DNA of 11,794 nt from assembly GCA_959020035.1 (NCBI GenBank), contig CAUEQX010000051.1, positions 1-11,794 of the forward strand. Reading direction: 5' to 3'. The notes under the pieces were generated by a model. That model ran no database searches and was not told where the DNA came from. It saw only the letters and a program-made list of their open reading frames with translations. This DNA comes from an uncultured Collinsella sp. Lineage in GTDB: Bacteria; Actinomycetota; Coriobacteriia; Coriobacteriales; Coriobacteriaceae. A program made the position numbers and the translations under genes. Shown piece after piece: positions 1 to 7,743 of the stretch (position 1 is the stretch's first letter; each line of letters opens with the position of its first letter).

Positions 1-12
1 GGAGGATTAAGC

Positions 13-549
13 ATGGCAGAGAACATCACCGCCCACATGGACAAGTCGCTCGAGTCCCTCAAGCATAACTTCTCCAAGGTCCGTACCGGCCGCGCCAATG
101 CCAACATTCTGTCCGACATCACCGTCGATTATTACGGTGTTCCCACGCCGGTCACGCAGGTTGCCGCCGTCAAGACCCCCGAGGCCCACATGCTGCTCAT
201 CGAGCCGTGGGACAAGGCACTCATCAACGCTATCGTCAAGGCCATCGGCGCTTCCGATCTGGGTATTACCCCCAACTCCGATGGCACCGTCGTTCGTCTG
301 CCGTTCCCGGCTCCCACCGAGGAGCGCCGTCGCGAGCTCGTCAAGGAGTGCCGCGAGTACGCCGAGCAGGCCAAGGTGTCTATCCGTAACATCCGTCGCG
401 ACTTCAACAACAAGCTCGAGCGCGATGAGGAGCTCACCGAGGATGATGTCCGTCGCGAGCAGGCCAAGGTCCAGAAGCACACCGATGAGTATGTCGCCAA
501 GGTCGAGGAGCTTCTGAAGGAAAAAGAAGCCGAGGTCATGGAGATCTAA
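13..549 (+). CDS. frr: Ribosome recycling factor
   Basis: This is ribosome recycling factor (RRF), which works with EF-G in the cytoplasm to split the post-termination 70S complex so that ribosomes can be reused. The 178-residue product has the family pattern: the N-terminal helix with KVRTGRAN (residues about 22-29), the YYGVPTPV segment that opens the beta domain, ASDLGITPNSDG near 80-91, TEERRRELVKECREYAEQAK, and a charged C-terminal helix ending in EKEAEVMEI. It is a few residues shorter at the N-terminus than the 185-residue E. coli protein. The ATG at 13 is supported by GGAGGA at 1-6 with a 6-nt spacer. uppS begins 2 nt after its stop codon. In many bacteria pyrH lies just upstream of frr; that region is outside the window. 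Confidence 0.97.
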   Translation: MAENITAHMDKSLESLKHNFSKVRTGRANANILSDITVDYYGVPTPVTQVAAVKTPEAHMLLIEPWDKALINAIVKAIGASDLGITPNSDGTVVRLPFPAPTEERRRELVKECREYAEQAKVSIRNIRRDFNNKLERDEELTEDDVRREQAKVQKHTDEYVAKVEELLKEKEAEVMEI

Positions 550-550
550 G

Positions 551-1345
551 GTGCAATACGACGAGCATAAACTGGTCGAGTACTTTGCCGACGCCCCTGC
601 GGGCGTCGGTTTTTCCGACCTTGACCTCAATAACATTCCGCACCATATCTCGTGCATTATGGACGGCAACGGTCGTTGGGCCACATCGCGCGGTCTTGCA
701 CGCACCGAGGGCCACAAGGCGGGTATCGTCTCCCTTCGCGAGATTATTACCGCTTGCGTGCGCCTGGGCGTCGACGTGCTTTCGGCCTATGCGTTTTCTA
801 CCGAAAACTGGAACCGCCCGCAGCATGAGGTCAACGTCTTGATGCACCTGTTTGCCAAGACGTTCATCGACGAGCTGCCGCTTCTGAAGCGCGAAAACGT
901 GCGCGTTGTCTTTTTGGGTGACATTTCCGCGCTGCCCAAGAAGACCCGCGACGTTTTTGAACGCGGTCTTGCCGAGTGCGCCGATCACACTGGCATGACG
1001 CTGGCGCTTGCCGTCAACTACGGCGCGCGTGCCGAGATTACCCGCGCTGTCCGTCAGATCGCACTCGACGCTGCCGCCGGTAAGATCGACCCTGCCGCAA
1101 TTGATGACGACATGGTGGCTTCCCACCTCTATACCGCCGGCCTTCCCGATCCTGAGCTTGTGATTCGCACCTCTGGTGAGCTGCGCCTTTCGAACTATCT
1201 GCTGTGGCAGGTGGCTTATTCCGAATTCTACGTCACCGATACCTATTGGCCCGACTTTGATCGTTGGGGCCTTGTCGACGCCATTTTGGCCTATCAGGGC
1301 CGTGACCGTAGGTTTGGTGGTCTGAGCAAGACCGAGGAGGCTTAA
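551..1345 (+). CDS. uppS: Isoprenyl (undecaprenyl) diphosphate synthase, cis-prenyltransferase
   Basis: UppS condenses farnesyl diphosphate with isopentenyl diphosphates to make the C55 lipid carrier used in peptidoglycan and other wall polymers. It acts in the cytoplasm at the membrane. The 264-residue product shows IMDGNGRWA with catalytic Asp38, the substrate-binding set R206, R212 and S214 in the RTSGELRLSN segment, and Glu225 in YSEFYVTDTYWPDF. All of these sit 12 residues later than in E. coli UppS, so residues 1 to about 28 form a slightly longer, poorly conserved N-terminus. The start is GTG, chosen because GGAG at 540-543 lies 7 nt upstream, inside the end of frr, and because no usable in-frame start follows before the conserved core. 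A terminator-like hairpin lies within codons 13-21 (separate entry). cdsA starts 2 nt after the stop. The exact chain length of the product cannot be read from sequence. Confidence 0.95.
   Translation: MQYDEHKLVEYFADAPAGVGFSDLDLNNIPHHISCIMDGNGRWATSRGLARTEGHKAGIVSLREIITACVRLGVDVLSAYAFSTENWNRPQHEVNVLMHLFAKTFIDELPLLKRENVRVVFLGDISALPKKTRDVFERGLAECADHTGMTLALAVNYGARAEITRAVRQIALDAAAGKIDPAAIDDDMVASHLYTAGLPDPELVIRTSGELRLSNYLLWQVAYSEFYVTDTYWPDFDRWGLVDAILAYQGRDRRFGGLSKTEEA
588..614 (+). terminator. Terminator-like hairpin inside the uppS coding region
   Basis: Positions 588-596 (CCGACGCCC) pair perfectly with 601-609 (GGGCGTCGG). This makes a 9-bp GC-rich stem with a 4-nt loop (CTGC), followed directly by five T residues at 610-614. 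That is the layout of a Rho-independent terminator on the + strand, yet it begins 37 nt inside uppS, downstream of the GTG start and its Shine-Dalgarno sequence. The codons involved encode the variable N-terminal extension of UppS. It may act as an attenuator that translating ribosomes override, or it may be a chance structure. Function is inferred only. Confidence 0.45.
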
Positions 1346-1347
1346 TC

Positions 1348-2247
1348 GTGTCCGATCGTCCCAAGGCAACTGCTCCCAAGACATCTGAGCGCAAGGCTGT
1401 CGCTGCTGGAGCGCCTGCAGCGAAGAATGGCACCGGTTCGTGGCTTGCGGGCTTTATTACCCGTGCCGCCGCTGGTATCGTCTACGCCGTTGTCTTTATC
1501 CTGTGCCTGGTTTTGGGTATCGTGCCCACTGCCATCTTTGTTTCTGTCATGAGCGGTCTGTGCTGCTATGAGTTTTTCCGTATGACGAGGCTCGATGGCA
1601 AGATGGCTAACGAGCGCATGGGTATCGCTGCCGCCGTACTCTTTCCGCTGTCGGCGTTGGGCGATTCGATGTTGCTGAATGCCCTGCTTTTTGCCCTGAT
1701 GCTCGCTGTGGGCATTTGGTATGTCTGGTCGCCGCGTACCCGCATCTCTGATGTGGCCGTGACGCTCATGGGTCCCATCTACACTGGCTTTATGCTGTCG
1801 GCTATCGTGCTGCTGCGCGATGCCGTGCCCGGTTTTGCCGGCGCCCTGCTTTGGGTGGGCGTTTGCGCGTCCCTTTGGGTCTCCGATTCGTTTGCCTACA
1901 TCGTGGGTAGCCGTATCGGCCAGCACAAGATGGTTCCCAAGATCTCTCCCAAAAAGAGCTGGGAGGGGTTTGTCGGCGGCATCCTGGGCTCGGTTTTGAT
2001 TTGGCTCATCCTGTGGGCGACGCACTTCTACAAGCTCAGCCTGCCCTATGCGCTGCTGTGCGGCGTGGTCGTGTCCGTTCTGGGCGTTATCGGCGACCTC
2101 ATCGAGTCGCGCATCAAGCGCGGTGTGGGCGTCAAGGATTCCGGCAACCTTATCCCGGGCCACGGCGGCATGCTCGATCGTAGCGATTCGCTTATCTTTG
2201 GCTGCATTACCGCGCAGCTGCTTTTGATGATCGGAGGCGTGCTGTAA
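1348..2247 (+). CDS. cdsA: Phosphatidate cytidylyltransferase (CDP-diacylglycerol synthase)
   Basis: CdsA is an integral membrane enzyme that converts phosphatidic acid and CTP to CDP-diacylglycerol, the branch point for phospholipid synthesis. The 299-residue product starts with about 35 soluble Ala/Lys-rich residues, followed by a series of hydrophobic helices such as GIVYAVVFILCLVLGIVPTA. The C-terminal part carries the CdsA family signature at residues 254-280. Its key elements are SRIKR, KDSGNLIPGHGG and the metal-binding DR-D, with Asp264, Asp277 and Asp280. Ser279 occupies a position that is usually hydrophobic in this signature. The GTG start is supported by GAGGAGG at 1334-1340 with a 7-nt spacer. 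The stop codon overlaps the dxr start by one base, suggesting translational coupling. Confidence 0.95.
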   Translation: MSDRPKATAPKTSERKAVAAGAPAAKNGTGSWLAGFITRAAAGIVYAVVFILCLVLGIVPTAIFVSVMSGLCCYEFFRMTRLDGKMANERMGIAAAVLFPLSALGDSMLLNALLFALMLAVGIWYVWSPRTRISDVAVTLMGPIYTGFMLSAIVLLRDAVPGFAGALLWVGVCASLWVSDSFAYIVGSRIGQHKMVPKISPKKSWEGFVGGILGSVLIWLILWATHFYKLSLPYALLCGVVVSVLGVIGDLIESRIKRGVGVKDSGNLIPGHGGMLDRSDSLIFGCITAQLLLMIGGVL

Positions 2248-3434
2248 TGTCCTTCCAGACGACGTATGGCCCCGATGGACGTCTCCGTGTTGCCATCCTG
2301 GGTTGTACGGGCTCTATCGGCACCCAGGCGCTCGATGTGTGCCGCCAGCATGCCGATCGCCTGCAGGTGACGGCGCTGTCCGTTAACTCCAGTACCTCCG
2401 AGCTCGTTGCCGCTGCCCGCGAGTTCTCGGTTCCGGCGGTTGCCGTGGCCGATGTCGCTCATGGTGATGACGCCGTGCTGCAGGAGTTGCCCGAGGGAAC
2501 GAAGCTCGGCGTTGGCGCGCAGGCGGTTTGCGAGCTCGCGCGTCGCGACGATGTCGACTGCGTGCTCGTCGCTATTGTGGGCGCCGCCGGTCTCGAGGCG
2601 AGCCATGCGGCCTTGACCTCGAATAAGCGTCTTGCCCTTGCCAACAAGGAGTCCCTCGTCGTCGGCGGCGACTTGCTTATGCCGTTGGCGCAACCGGGCC
2701 AGCTTATTCCAGTCGACTCTGAGCACTCCGCCATCTACCAGTGCTATCTGGGGGAGAACCCACGCGAGGCTCATTGTATTTGGCTCACCTGCTCGGGCGG
2801 TCCGTTCTTTGGCCGCACCCGCGACGAGCTCGACCGCGTGACGCGTGCCGATGCCCTCGCACATCCCACGTGGGCCATGGGTGCCAAGATCACCATCGAC
2901 TCCGCCACCCTCATGAACAAGGGCCTGGAGCGCATTGAGGCCATGCATCTGTTTAACTGCGACCTCGATTTCATTAACGTGGTCGTGCAGCGTCAGTCCA
3001 AGATTCACTCTATGGTCGAGTTCGCCGACGGCTCCGTGATGGCGCATCTCGGTGCTTCCGACATGCGTATTCCCATCCAGTTCGCGTTCTCGTATCCCGA
3101 GCGTTGGGATACCCCGGCGCCTCGTATCGATTTCCGCGAGCTGGGTCAGCTCACGTTTGATGCTGCCGACATGGATACCTTCCGCTGTCTGGCACTGGCC
3201 GAACGTGCCGGCAAGACGGGTGGCACCATGCCGTGCGTGCTCAATGCCGCCAACGAGGTCGCCGTCGATGCCTTCCTGAACGATGGCTGCAGCTTTGCCG
3301 ATATCGATCGCATTGTGGAATCCTGCATGGATTCCCACGATATGCAGGCGGTCGATTCGTTTGAGCAGCTTCGCGACATCGATGCATGGGCGCGTGAAAA
3401 GGCTGCGCAGGTGCTCGCCGCAACCCGTTCCTAA
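2247..3434 (+). CDS. dxr: 1-deoxy-D-xylulose 5-phosphate reductoisomerase
   Basis: Dxr (IspC) carries out the second step of the MEP isoprenoid pathway: NADPH-dependent rearrangement and reduction of DXP to 2-C-methyl-D-erythritol 4-phosphate in the cytoplasm. The 395-residue product is of normal length. It begins with the Rossmann motif LGCTGSIG, followed by ANKESLVVGG. The metal ligands are Asp157 and Glu159 in PVDSEHSA and Glu228 in MNKGLERIEA. TCSGGPF and the active-site loop KIHSMVEFADGS are also present. The ATG shares its first base with the cdsA stop (TAATG), and GGAGG at 2233-2237 serves as ribosome binding site. It is in an operon with ispG, a later step of the same pathway, and with uppS, which consumes the pathway's products. 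Confidence 0.97.
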   Translation: MSFQTTYGPDGRLRVAILGCTGSIGTQALDVCRQHADRLQVTALSVNSSTSELVAAAREFSVPAVAVADVAHGDDAVLQELPEGTKLGVGAQAVCELARRDDVDCVLVAIVGAAGLEASHAALTSNKRLALANKESLVVGGDLLMPLAQPGQLIPVDSEHSAIYQCYLGENPREAHCIWLTCSGGPFFGRTRDELDRVTRADALAHPTWAMGAKITIDSATLMNKGLERIEAMHLFNCDLDFINVVVQRQSKIHSMVEFADGSVMAHLGASDMRIPIQFAFSYPERWDTPAPRIDFRELGQLTFDAADMDTFRCLALAERAGKTGGTMPCVLNAANEVAVDAFLNDGCSFADIDRIVESCMDSHDMQAVDSFEQLRDIDAWAREKAAQVLAATRS

Positions 3435-3459
3435 CCCATAAGGATTGCTTTTTCGTTTT

Positions 3460-4821
3460 ATGGATACTGTTCTGAGCGTTCTCTCATCGGTCTTTTGGGG
3501 CCTGCTGATGCTTTCCGTCCTTGTGTTTTTGCACGAGGGCGGCCACTTTTTGGCGGCGCGTGCCTGCGGCGTCCGCGTGACCGAGTTCTTTTTGGGCCTG
3601 CCTTGCCGCTTTGACATCCATTACACGTCGCGTCGCATTGGAACCAAGTTTGGCGTGACCCCGCTGCTGCTGGGTGGCTACGCTGCCATCTGCGGTATGG
3701 ATCCGACCGACGTCTCGTGTGCCGATCGCGTGCTCGCGGCTATCTATCGTCATGGTCGCGTGACCGTGGCCGACCTTGCTGTCGAGCTCGAGCTATCCGA
3801 GGAGGTTGTGCTCGAGGCATGCGCCTTGCTCTTGGGTTGGGGCTCTATCGCGCCTTGGTATGAGGAAGGGGAGAAGCCCTCGCCGAGCTACTATCCCACC
3901 AAGTATCAGACGCTGCCGCGAGACGCGGCGGGTTACACCACCTTTGACGGCCGCCGTTTCGATCGAGAGCATGCGACTACCGAGGGCGATGTGTGGGAGC
4001 TGCCGTGCGGCGAAGCCGAGTTCCTTGCGCAAGAGCGTTCGCATACCTATCTGGGCCAGGGTTTTCTCAAGCGCGCCTTTATGCTGCTCGCGGGCATTCT
4101 CGTCAATATCCTGACGGGCTTTTTGCTGCTTATGAGCATCTACTCTATTGCGGGTGTCACCGTGCCGATGGATACCAACGTGATCGGTCAGGTTGACGAG
4201 GGGTCTATTGCCGCCAAGGCGGGTATCGAGGGCGGCGACGCGATCCTTTCGGTTGACGGAGTATCGTGCTCTACCTGGATGGACGTTTACGATGCCATCG
4301 GCAAGGCCGCCGGTAAGGACGATATCGCCATTGAGTATGAGCGCGACGGCAAGCAGCATTCGACCTCGGTTGCGCTCAAAGAGGACGAGCGCCTAGGTGT
4401 GTATGCCTCTACGCAGGTGGTCCGTTTAGACCCCATCACGTCGGCTCGCCTTTCGTTCTCCTGTGTCGTGCAGACAGCGGAGGGCGTGATGCGCCTGCTC
4501 CAGCCGCAGCATACGATGGAGATTCTCGATCAGTCTTCTTCGATCGTGGGCATTAGCGTTATGTCCTCACAGGCTGCTGCTGCCGGCCCTGCCACGTTCC
4601 TTTCGTTTGCCGCCCTCATTTCGTTCTCGCTTGGCTTTATGAACCTGCTGCCCATCCCACCACTCGATGGCGGCAAGCTGGTCATCGAGATCATTCAAAA
4701 GATTGCTGGCCGCGAGCTTCCGCTCAAGGTCCAGACGATTGTGAGCTATGTGGGCATCGCGCTCTTTGCGCTGCTGTTTGTCTATATGCTTCGTTCCGAC
4801 GTCCTTCGATTTATCCTGTAG
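3460..4821 (+). CDS. rseP: RseP/RasP-like site-2 protease (M50 zinc metalloprotease) with a winged-helix-like insert
   Basis: This is a membrane-embedded zinc protease of the site-2 family, which cuts substrates such as anti-sigma factors or signal-peptide remnants within the membrane. From the ATG at 3460 the product is 453 residues. It has a first transmembrane segment containing HEGGH (residues 25-29), LLLGGY near 69-74, and then a loop of about 120 residues. After the loop come the second membrane segment (GFLKRAFMLLAGILVNI, from 201), one PDZ domain (about 240-315), and the second metal site NLLPIPPLDGG (Asn395, Asp403), followed by a final hydrophobic segment. Residues about 88-135 of the loop look like a winged-helix/HTH domain rather than the usual linker. 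An in-frame TTG at 3445 would add five residues, but it touches the AAGGA at 3440-3444, so the ATG is preferred despite a 15-nt spacer. The natural substrate is unknown, and the symbol denotes the family only. Confidence 0.9.
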   Translation: MDTVLSVLSSVFWGLLMLSVLVFLHEGGHFLAARACGVRVTEFFLGLPCRFDIHYTSRRIGTKFGVTPLLLGGYAAICGMDPTDVSCADRVLAAIYRHGRVTVADLAVELELSEEVVLEACALLLGWGSIAPWYEEGEKPSPSYYPTKYQTLPRDAAGYTTFDGRRFDREHATTEGDVWELPCGEAEFLAQERSHTYLGQGFLKRAFMLLAGILVNILTGFLLLMSIYSIAGVTVPMDTNVIGQVDEGSIAAKAGIEGGDAILSVDGVSCSTWMDVYDAIGKAAGKDDIAIEYERDGKQHSTSVALKEDERLGVYASTQVVRLDPITSARLSFSCVVQTAEGVMRLLQPQHTMEILDQSSSIVGISVMSSQAAAAGPATFLSFAALISFSLGFMNLLPIPPLDGGKLVIEIIQKIAGRELPLKVQTIVSYVGIALFALLFVYMLRSDVLRFIL

Positions 4822-4826
4822 GGGAG
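4821..4826 (+). promoter_or_regulatory. Ribosome binding site that sets the ispG TTG start
   Basis: GGGGAG at 4821-4826, starting on the last base of the protease stop codon, lies 8 nt before the TTG at 4835. The in-frame GTG at 4826 overlaps this element, and no in-frame ATG is placed suitably, so TTG is the best start for ispG. Confidence 0.7.
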
Positions 4827-4834
4827 TGTTTGGA

Positions 4835-5917
4835 TTGTCTTTATCCCATCCTTTGCCTCGCGAGTTGACGCGCCCCGTGCATGTGGGCGGTGTGCAGATC
4901 GGTGGCGGCGCGCCGGTGGTGGTCCAATCCATGACCTGCACCGATACCGCTGACGCCCAGGCAACGCTTGCGCAAGTGTGCGCGTTGGCGCAGGCTGGCT
5001 GCGATATCGTGCGTGTGAGCGTGCCCACCGAGGCCGCGCTTGAGGGTTTCCGCACCATCTGTGCCGAGTCTCCGGTGCCGATCGTCGCCGATATTCACTT
5101 TAACCATAAGCTCGCCATCGGCGCCGTCGAGGCTGGTGCCGCCAAGCTTCGCATCAATCCCGGCAATATCGGCGATTGGGCTAAGGTCGATGCCGTGATC
5201 GATGCCGCGGGCGCCGCTGGGTGCGCGATTCGTATCGGTGTCAATGCCGGTTCGCTCGAACAGGATATCGCCGAGCGCGACGACCTCATGCAGCCCGAAA
5301 AGCTCGTGATGTCGAGCGAGCGCTTCGTCAAGCACTTTGAGGACCGCGGTTTTACGAACATTGTGCTTTCGGCCAAGGCCCATAGCGTGCAAACGACGCT
5401 TGATACCTATCGAGCCCTGTCGCGTGAGATTCCCCACGTTCCGCTTCACCTGGGCGTGACGGAGGCGGGGACCAAGCTCCAGGGCACCATCAAGAGCTCT
5501 GTAGGCTTGGGTATCTTGCTTTCCGAAGGCATTGGCGACACCATGCGTGTGTCGCTCACAGCCGATCCGGTTGAGGAGCCGCCGGTTGCCTGGGGTATTC
5601 TGCAGTCGTTGGGCCTGCGTCGCCGTGGCCCCGAGATTGTTTCGTGCCCCACATGCGCCCGCTGCCAGGTTAACCTTATTCCCATTGCCGAGGAGGTTAC
5701 CGAGCGGCTTAAGAACTACTCCGCGCCGCTTTCGATCGCTGTGATGGGATGTGCCGTTAATGGCCCCGGCGAGGCTTCTGATGCCGATCTGGGCGTTGCT
5801 TGCGGACGTGGTCAGGCCTTGCTCTTTTCGCATGGCCAGATCATTGGTAAAGTAGCTGAGGACCAAATTGTCGACGCGCTTATGGCAGAGGTCGACAAGC
5901 TTATTGAGGAGAAATAA
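4835..5917 (+). CDS. ispG: 4-hydroxy-3-methylbut-2-enyl diphosphate synthase (GcpE)
   Basis: IspG is the [4Fe-4S] enzyme that reduces methylerythritol cyclodiphosphate to HMBPP, the next-to-last step of the MEP pathway, with flavodoxin or ferredoxin as electron donor. From the TTG at 4835 the product is 360 residues, the normal length of the short bacterial form. It has a TIM-barrel part with VVVQSMTCTDTAD, IVADIHFNHKLA, KLRINPGNIGD and LHLGVTEAGT. The C-terminal cluster domain has Cys271 and Cys274 in SCPTCARC, and Cys306 with Glu313 in GCAVNGPGE, which are the expected cluster ligands. It begins 13 nt after the protease gene, and its stop codon directly abuts the proS ATG. Together with dxr it places two MEP enzymes in one operon. 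Confidence 0.95.
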   Translation: MSLSHPLPRELTRPVHVGGVQIGGGAPVVVQSMTCTDTADAQATLAQVCALAQAGCDIVRVSVPTEAALEGFRTICAESPVPIVADIHFNHKLAIGAVEAGAAKLRINPGNIGDWAKVDAVIDAAGAAGCAIRIGVNAGSLEQDIAERDDLMQPEKLVMSSERFVKHFEDRGFTNIVLSAKAHSVQTTLDTYRALSREIPHVPLHLGVTEAGTKLQGTIKSSVGLGILLSEGIGDTMRVSLTADPVEEPPVAWGILQSLGLRRRGPEIVSCPTCARCQVNLIPIAEEVTERLKNYSAPLSIAVMGCAVNGPGEASDADLGVACGRGQALLFSHGQIIGKVAEDQIVDALMAEVDKLIEEK

Positions 5918-7639
5918 ATGACCCGAGCAATGTATATGTCTAAGCTCTATGCGCCGACGCTTAAAGAGGATCCGGCGGACGCTGAGCTCGCCAGCCACCG
6001 CCTGCTGCTCCGTGCCGGCATGATCCGCAAAGAGGCCGCCGGCCTGTATTCCTATCTGCCGCTCGCATGGCGCTCGATCCGCAAGATCGAGAATATCGTG
6101 CGCGACGAGATGGACGCTGCCGGTGCCCAGGAGCTTATGATGCCTATCATGGTCGACGCCGAGTTGTGGCGTGAGTCCGGCCGCATCGACGCCTATGGCA
6201 AGGAGCTTGTGCGCTTTGACGACCGTCACGGTCGCGAGTTCGTCCTGGGTCCCACCCACGAGGAGACCGTCACGGCCCTGGTGCGCAATGAGCTGCGCTC
6301 CTACAAACAGCTGCCCGTCAACCTGTACCACATTCAGGACAAGTTCCGCGACGAGTTCCGTCCCCGCTTTGGCCTGATGCGCGGTCGCGAGTTCATCATG
6401 AAGGACGCCTACAGCTTCTCCGCCACGCAGGAGAGCCTGCAGGAGGAGTACGACAAGATGAAGCAGGCCTACGCTAACATCTGCGAGCGCTGCTACATCA
6501 AGGCTCTGCCCGTTGTCGCCGACTCCGGCGAGATCGGCGGCGACACTTCCGTCGAGTACATGGCTCTTGCCGACGCCGGCGAGGCTTCGCTCGTCTACTG
6601 CGACGATTGCGGTTTTGCTGCCGATGACGAGGCTGCAAGCACCAAGGTCGTTGTGACCGAGGGCCCCGGCGATGGCACGCTCACCAAGGTCGAGACTCCG
6701 GGTATGGGCACCATCGAGGCCGTTGCCAAGTTCTTCGGCTTCCCCGAGAACGGCACGCGCAAGTCGCTGGCACTCATCGACTCCGAGGGCAAGCCGGTCG
6801 TGGCCATTGTCCCGGGCGACCACGAGCTCAATGACTGCAAGGCCGAGCATGTCTTTGGCAAGGGCTACCGCATGATGACCGACGAGGAGCTTCAAGCGAA
6901 CGGCCTGCACAAGGGCTTTATCGGACCGGTCAACCTGCCCGAGGGCATCCGTCTGGTGTGCGACGAGAGCCTGCGCGATTCCAAGCAGTGGGCCTGCGGT
7001 GCCAACGAGGTCGATTATCACTTTACCGGTGCCTGCCCCGAGCGCGACTTTACCGTCGATGAGTGGGCCGATCTGGTCACCGTTGTCGCCGGCGACCCCT
7101 GCCCGCACTGCGGCAAGCCGCTCTCCGCTGCCCGCGGCATCGAGGTCTCTCAGGTCTTCCAGCTGGGCACCAAGTATTCCGAGGCCATGGGTGCCACCTT
7201 TATGGACGAGGATGGCAAGGAGAAGCCGCTCATCATGGGCTGCTACGGCGTTGGTGTGTCCCGCTCGCTCGCTGCCGTCGTGGAGCAGCACAACGACGAG
7301 CACGGTATCGTCTGGCCGGTCTCCGTTGCCCCGTACGAGGTCGCGGTGATTCCGCTCGATCCCAAGAAGGAGGAGTGCGCTACCGTCTGCGAGCAGATCG
7401 TTGATGGCCTGTGCGCCGAGGGTATCGAGGTCGTCGTCGATGACCGTGACGAGCGTCCCGGCTTTAAATTTGCCGACAACGACCTTATGGGCTTCCCGTA
7501 TCAGGTCGTTCTGGGTAAGCGTGGCCTCAAGAACGGCACCGTCGAGCTCAAGGACCGTGCTACGGGTGAGCGCGAGGACGTGGCGATCGACGAGGTCGTC
7601 GCCAAGGTCGCCGAGCTTGTGAAGGCGGCACGCCGTTAA
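5918..7639 (+). CDS. proS: Prolyl-tRNA synthetase, bacterial type with editing domain
   Basis: ProRS attaches proline to tRNA-Pro in the cytoplasm. The 573-residue product matches the usual length of the bacterial form that has an insertion (INS) editing domain. Class II features are visible: motif 1 region GLYSYLPLAWR near residues 43-53, motif 2 at about 143-164 beginning FRDEFRPRFGLMRGREF, and motif 3 at 440-452 with MGCYGVGVSRS. The INS domain, which clears mischarged Ala-tRNA-Pro in this family, lies between motifs 2 and 3 (about 225-405) and includes YCDDCGFAADDEA at its start. The C-terminal anticodon-binding domain follows (about 470-573). The ATG follows the ispG stop with no gap and has GAGGAG at 5906-5911 with a 6-nt spacer. 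It is the last gene of the operon, and a strong terminator lies about 30 nt downstream. Confidence 0.97.
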   Translation: MTRAMYMSKLYAPTLKEDPADAELASHRLLLRAGMIRKEAAGLYSYLPLAWRSIRKIENIVRDEMDAAGAQELMMPIMVDAELWRESGRIDAYGKELVRFDDRHGREFVLGPTHEETVTALVRNELRSYKQLPVNLYHIQDKFRDEFRPRFGLMRGREFIMKDAYSFSATQESLQEEYDKMKQAYANICERCYIKALPVVADSGEIGGDTSVEYMALADAGEASLVYCDDCGFAADDEAASTKVVVTEGPGDGTLTKVETPGMGTIEAVAKFFGFPENGTRKSLALIDSEGKPVVAIVPGDHELNDCKAEHVFGKGYRMMTDEELQANGLHKGFIGPVNLPEGIRLVCDESLRDSKQWACGANEVDYHFTGACPERDFTVDEWADLVTVVAGDPCPHCGKPLSAARGIEVSQVFQLGTKYSEAMGATFMDEDGKEKPLIMGCYGVGVSRSLAAVVEQHNDEHGIVWPVSVAPYEVAVIPLDPKKEECATVCEQIVDGLCAEGIEVVVDDRDERPGFKFADNDLMGFPYQVVLGKRGLKNGTVELKDRATGEREDVAIDEVVAKVAELVKAARR

Positions 7640-7669
7640 TCGGCGATTTCGCTTGTAGTTCGATATACG

Positions 7670-7718
7670 GGACGGCCCCGCATTTCTCCAGATAGGGGAG
7701 ATGCGGGGCCGTCCTTTT
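7670..7718 (+). terminator. Intrinsic terminator of the frr-proS operon
   Basis: A 20-bp stem forms between 7670-7689 and 7695-7714, with 18 Watson-Crick pairs and two G-U wobbles, around a 5-nt loop (AGATA). TTTT follows at 7715-7718. It lies 30 nt after the proS stop and is oriented to end + strand transcription. Confidence 0.92.
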
Positions 7719-7743
7719 ATCTTGTCGGCGTACTCAATCGCTA

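Noticed and set aside
3445..3459. TTG at 3445 as start of the protease gene
   Set aside because: The only Shine-Dalgarno-like sequence (AAGGA, 3440-3444) directly touches this TTG, leaving no spacer. The ATG at 3460 begins just before the first membrane segment. The choice is not certain.
2046..3617. A 523-codon open frame on the - strand across cdsA, dxr and the protease gene
   Set aside because: It is antisense to three conserved genes and to their junctions, with no recognisable protein features.
4101..4124. Possible terminator-like hairpin inside the protease gene (CGTCA/TGACG followed by a T-run)
   Set aside because: The stem is only 5 bp with a 6-nt loop and is separated from the T-run. 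The T-run is explained by Phe/Leu codons of a membrane helix.
4748..4834. A longer ispG beginning at the upstream ATG at 4748
   Set aside because: This would overlap the protease gene by 74 nt and add residues unlike any IspG N-terminus. The TTG at 4835 has a proper ribosome site and gives the normal length.
4841..7303. An 820-codon open frame on the - strand, antisense to ispG and proS
   Set aside because: It spans two well-conserved + strand genes and has the low-complexity composition of a codon-bias shadow. No ribosome binding site or family motif was seen.
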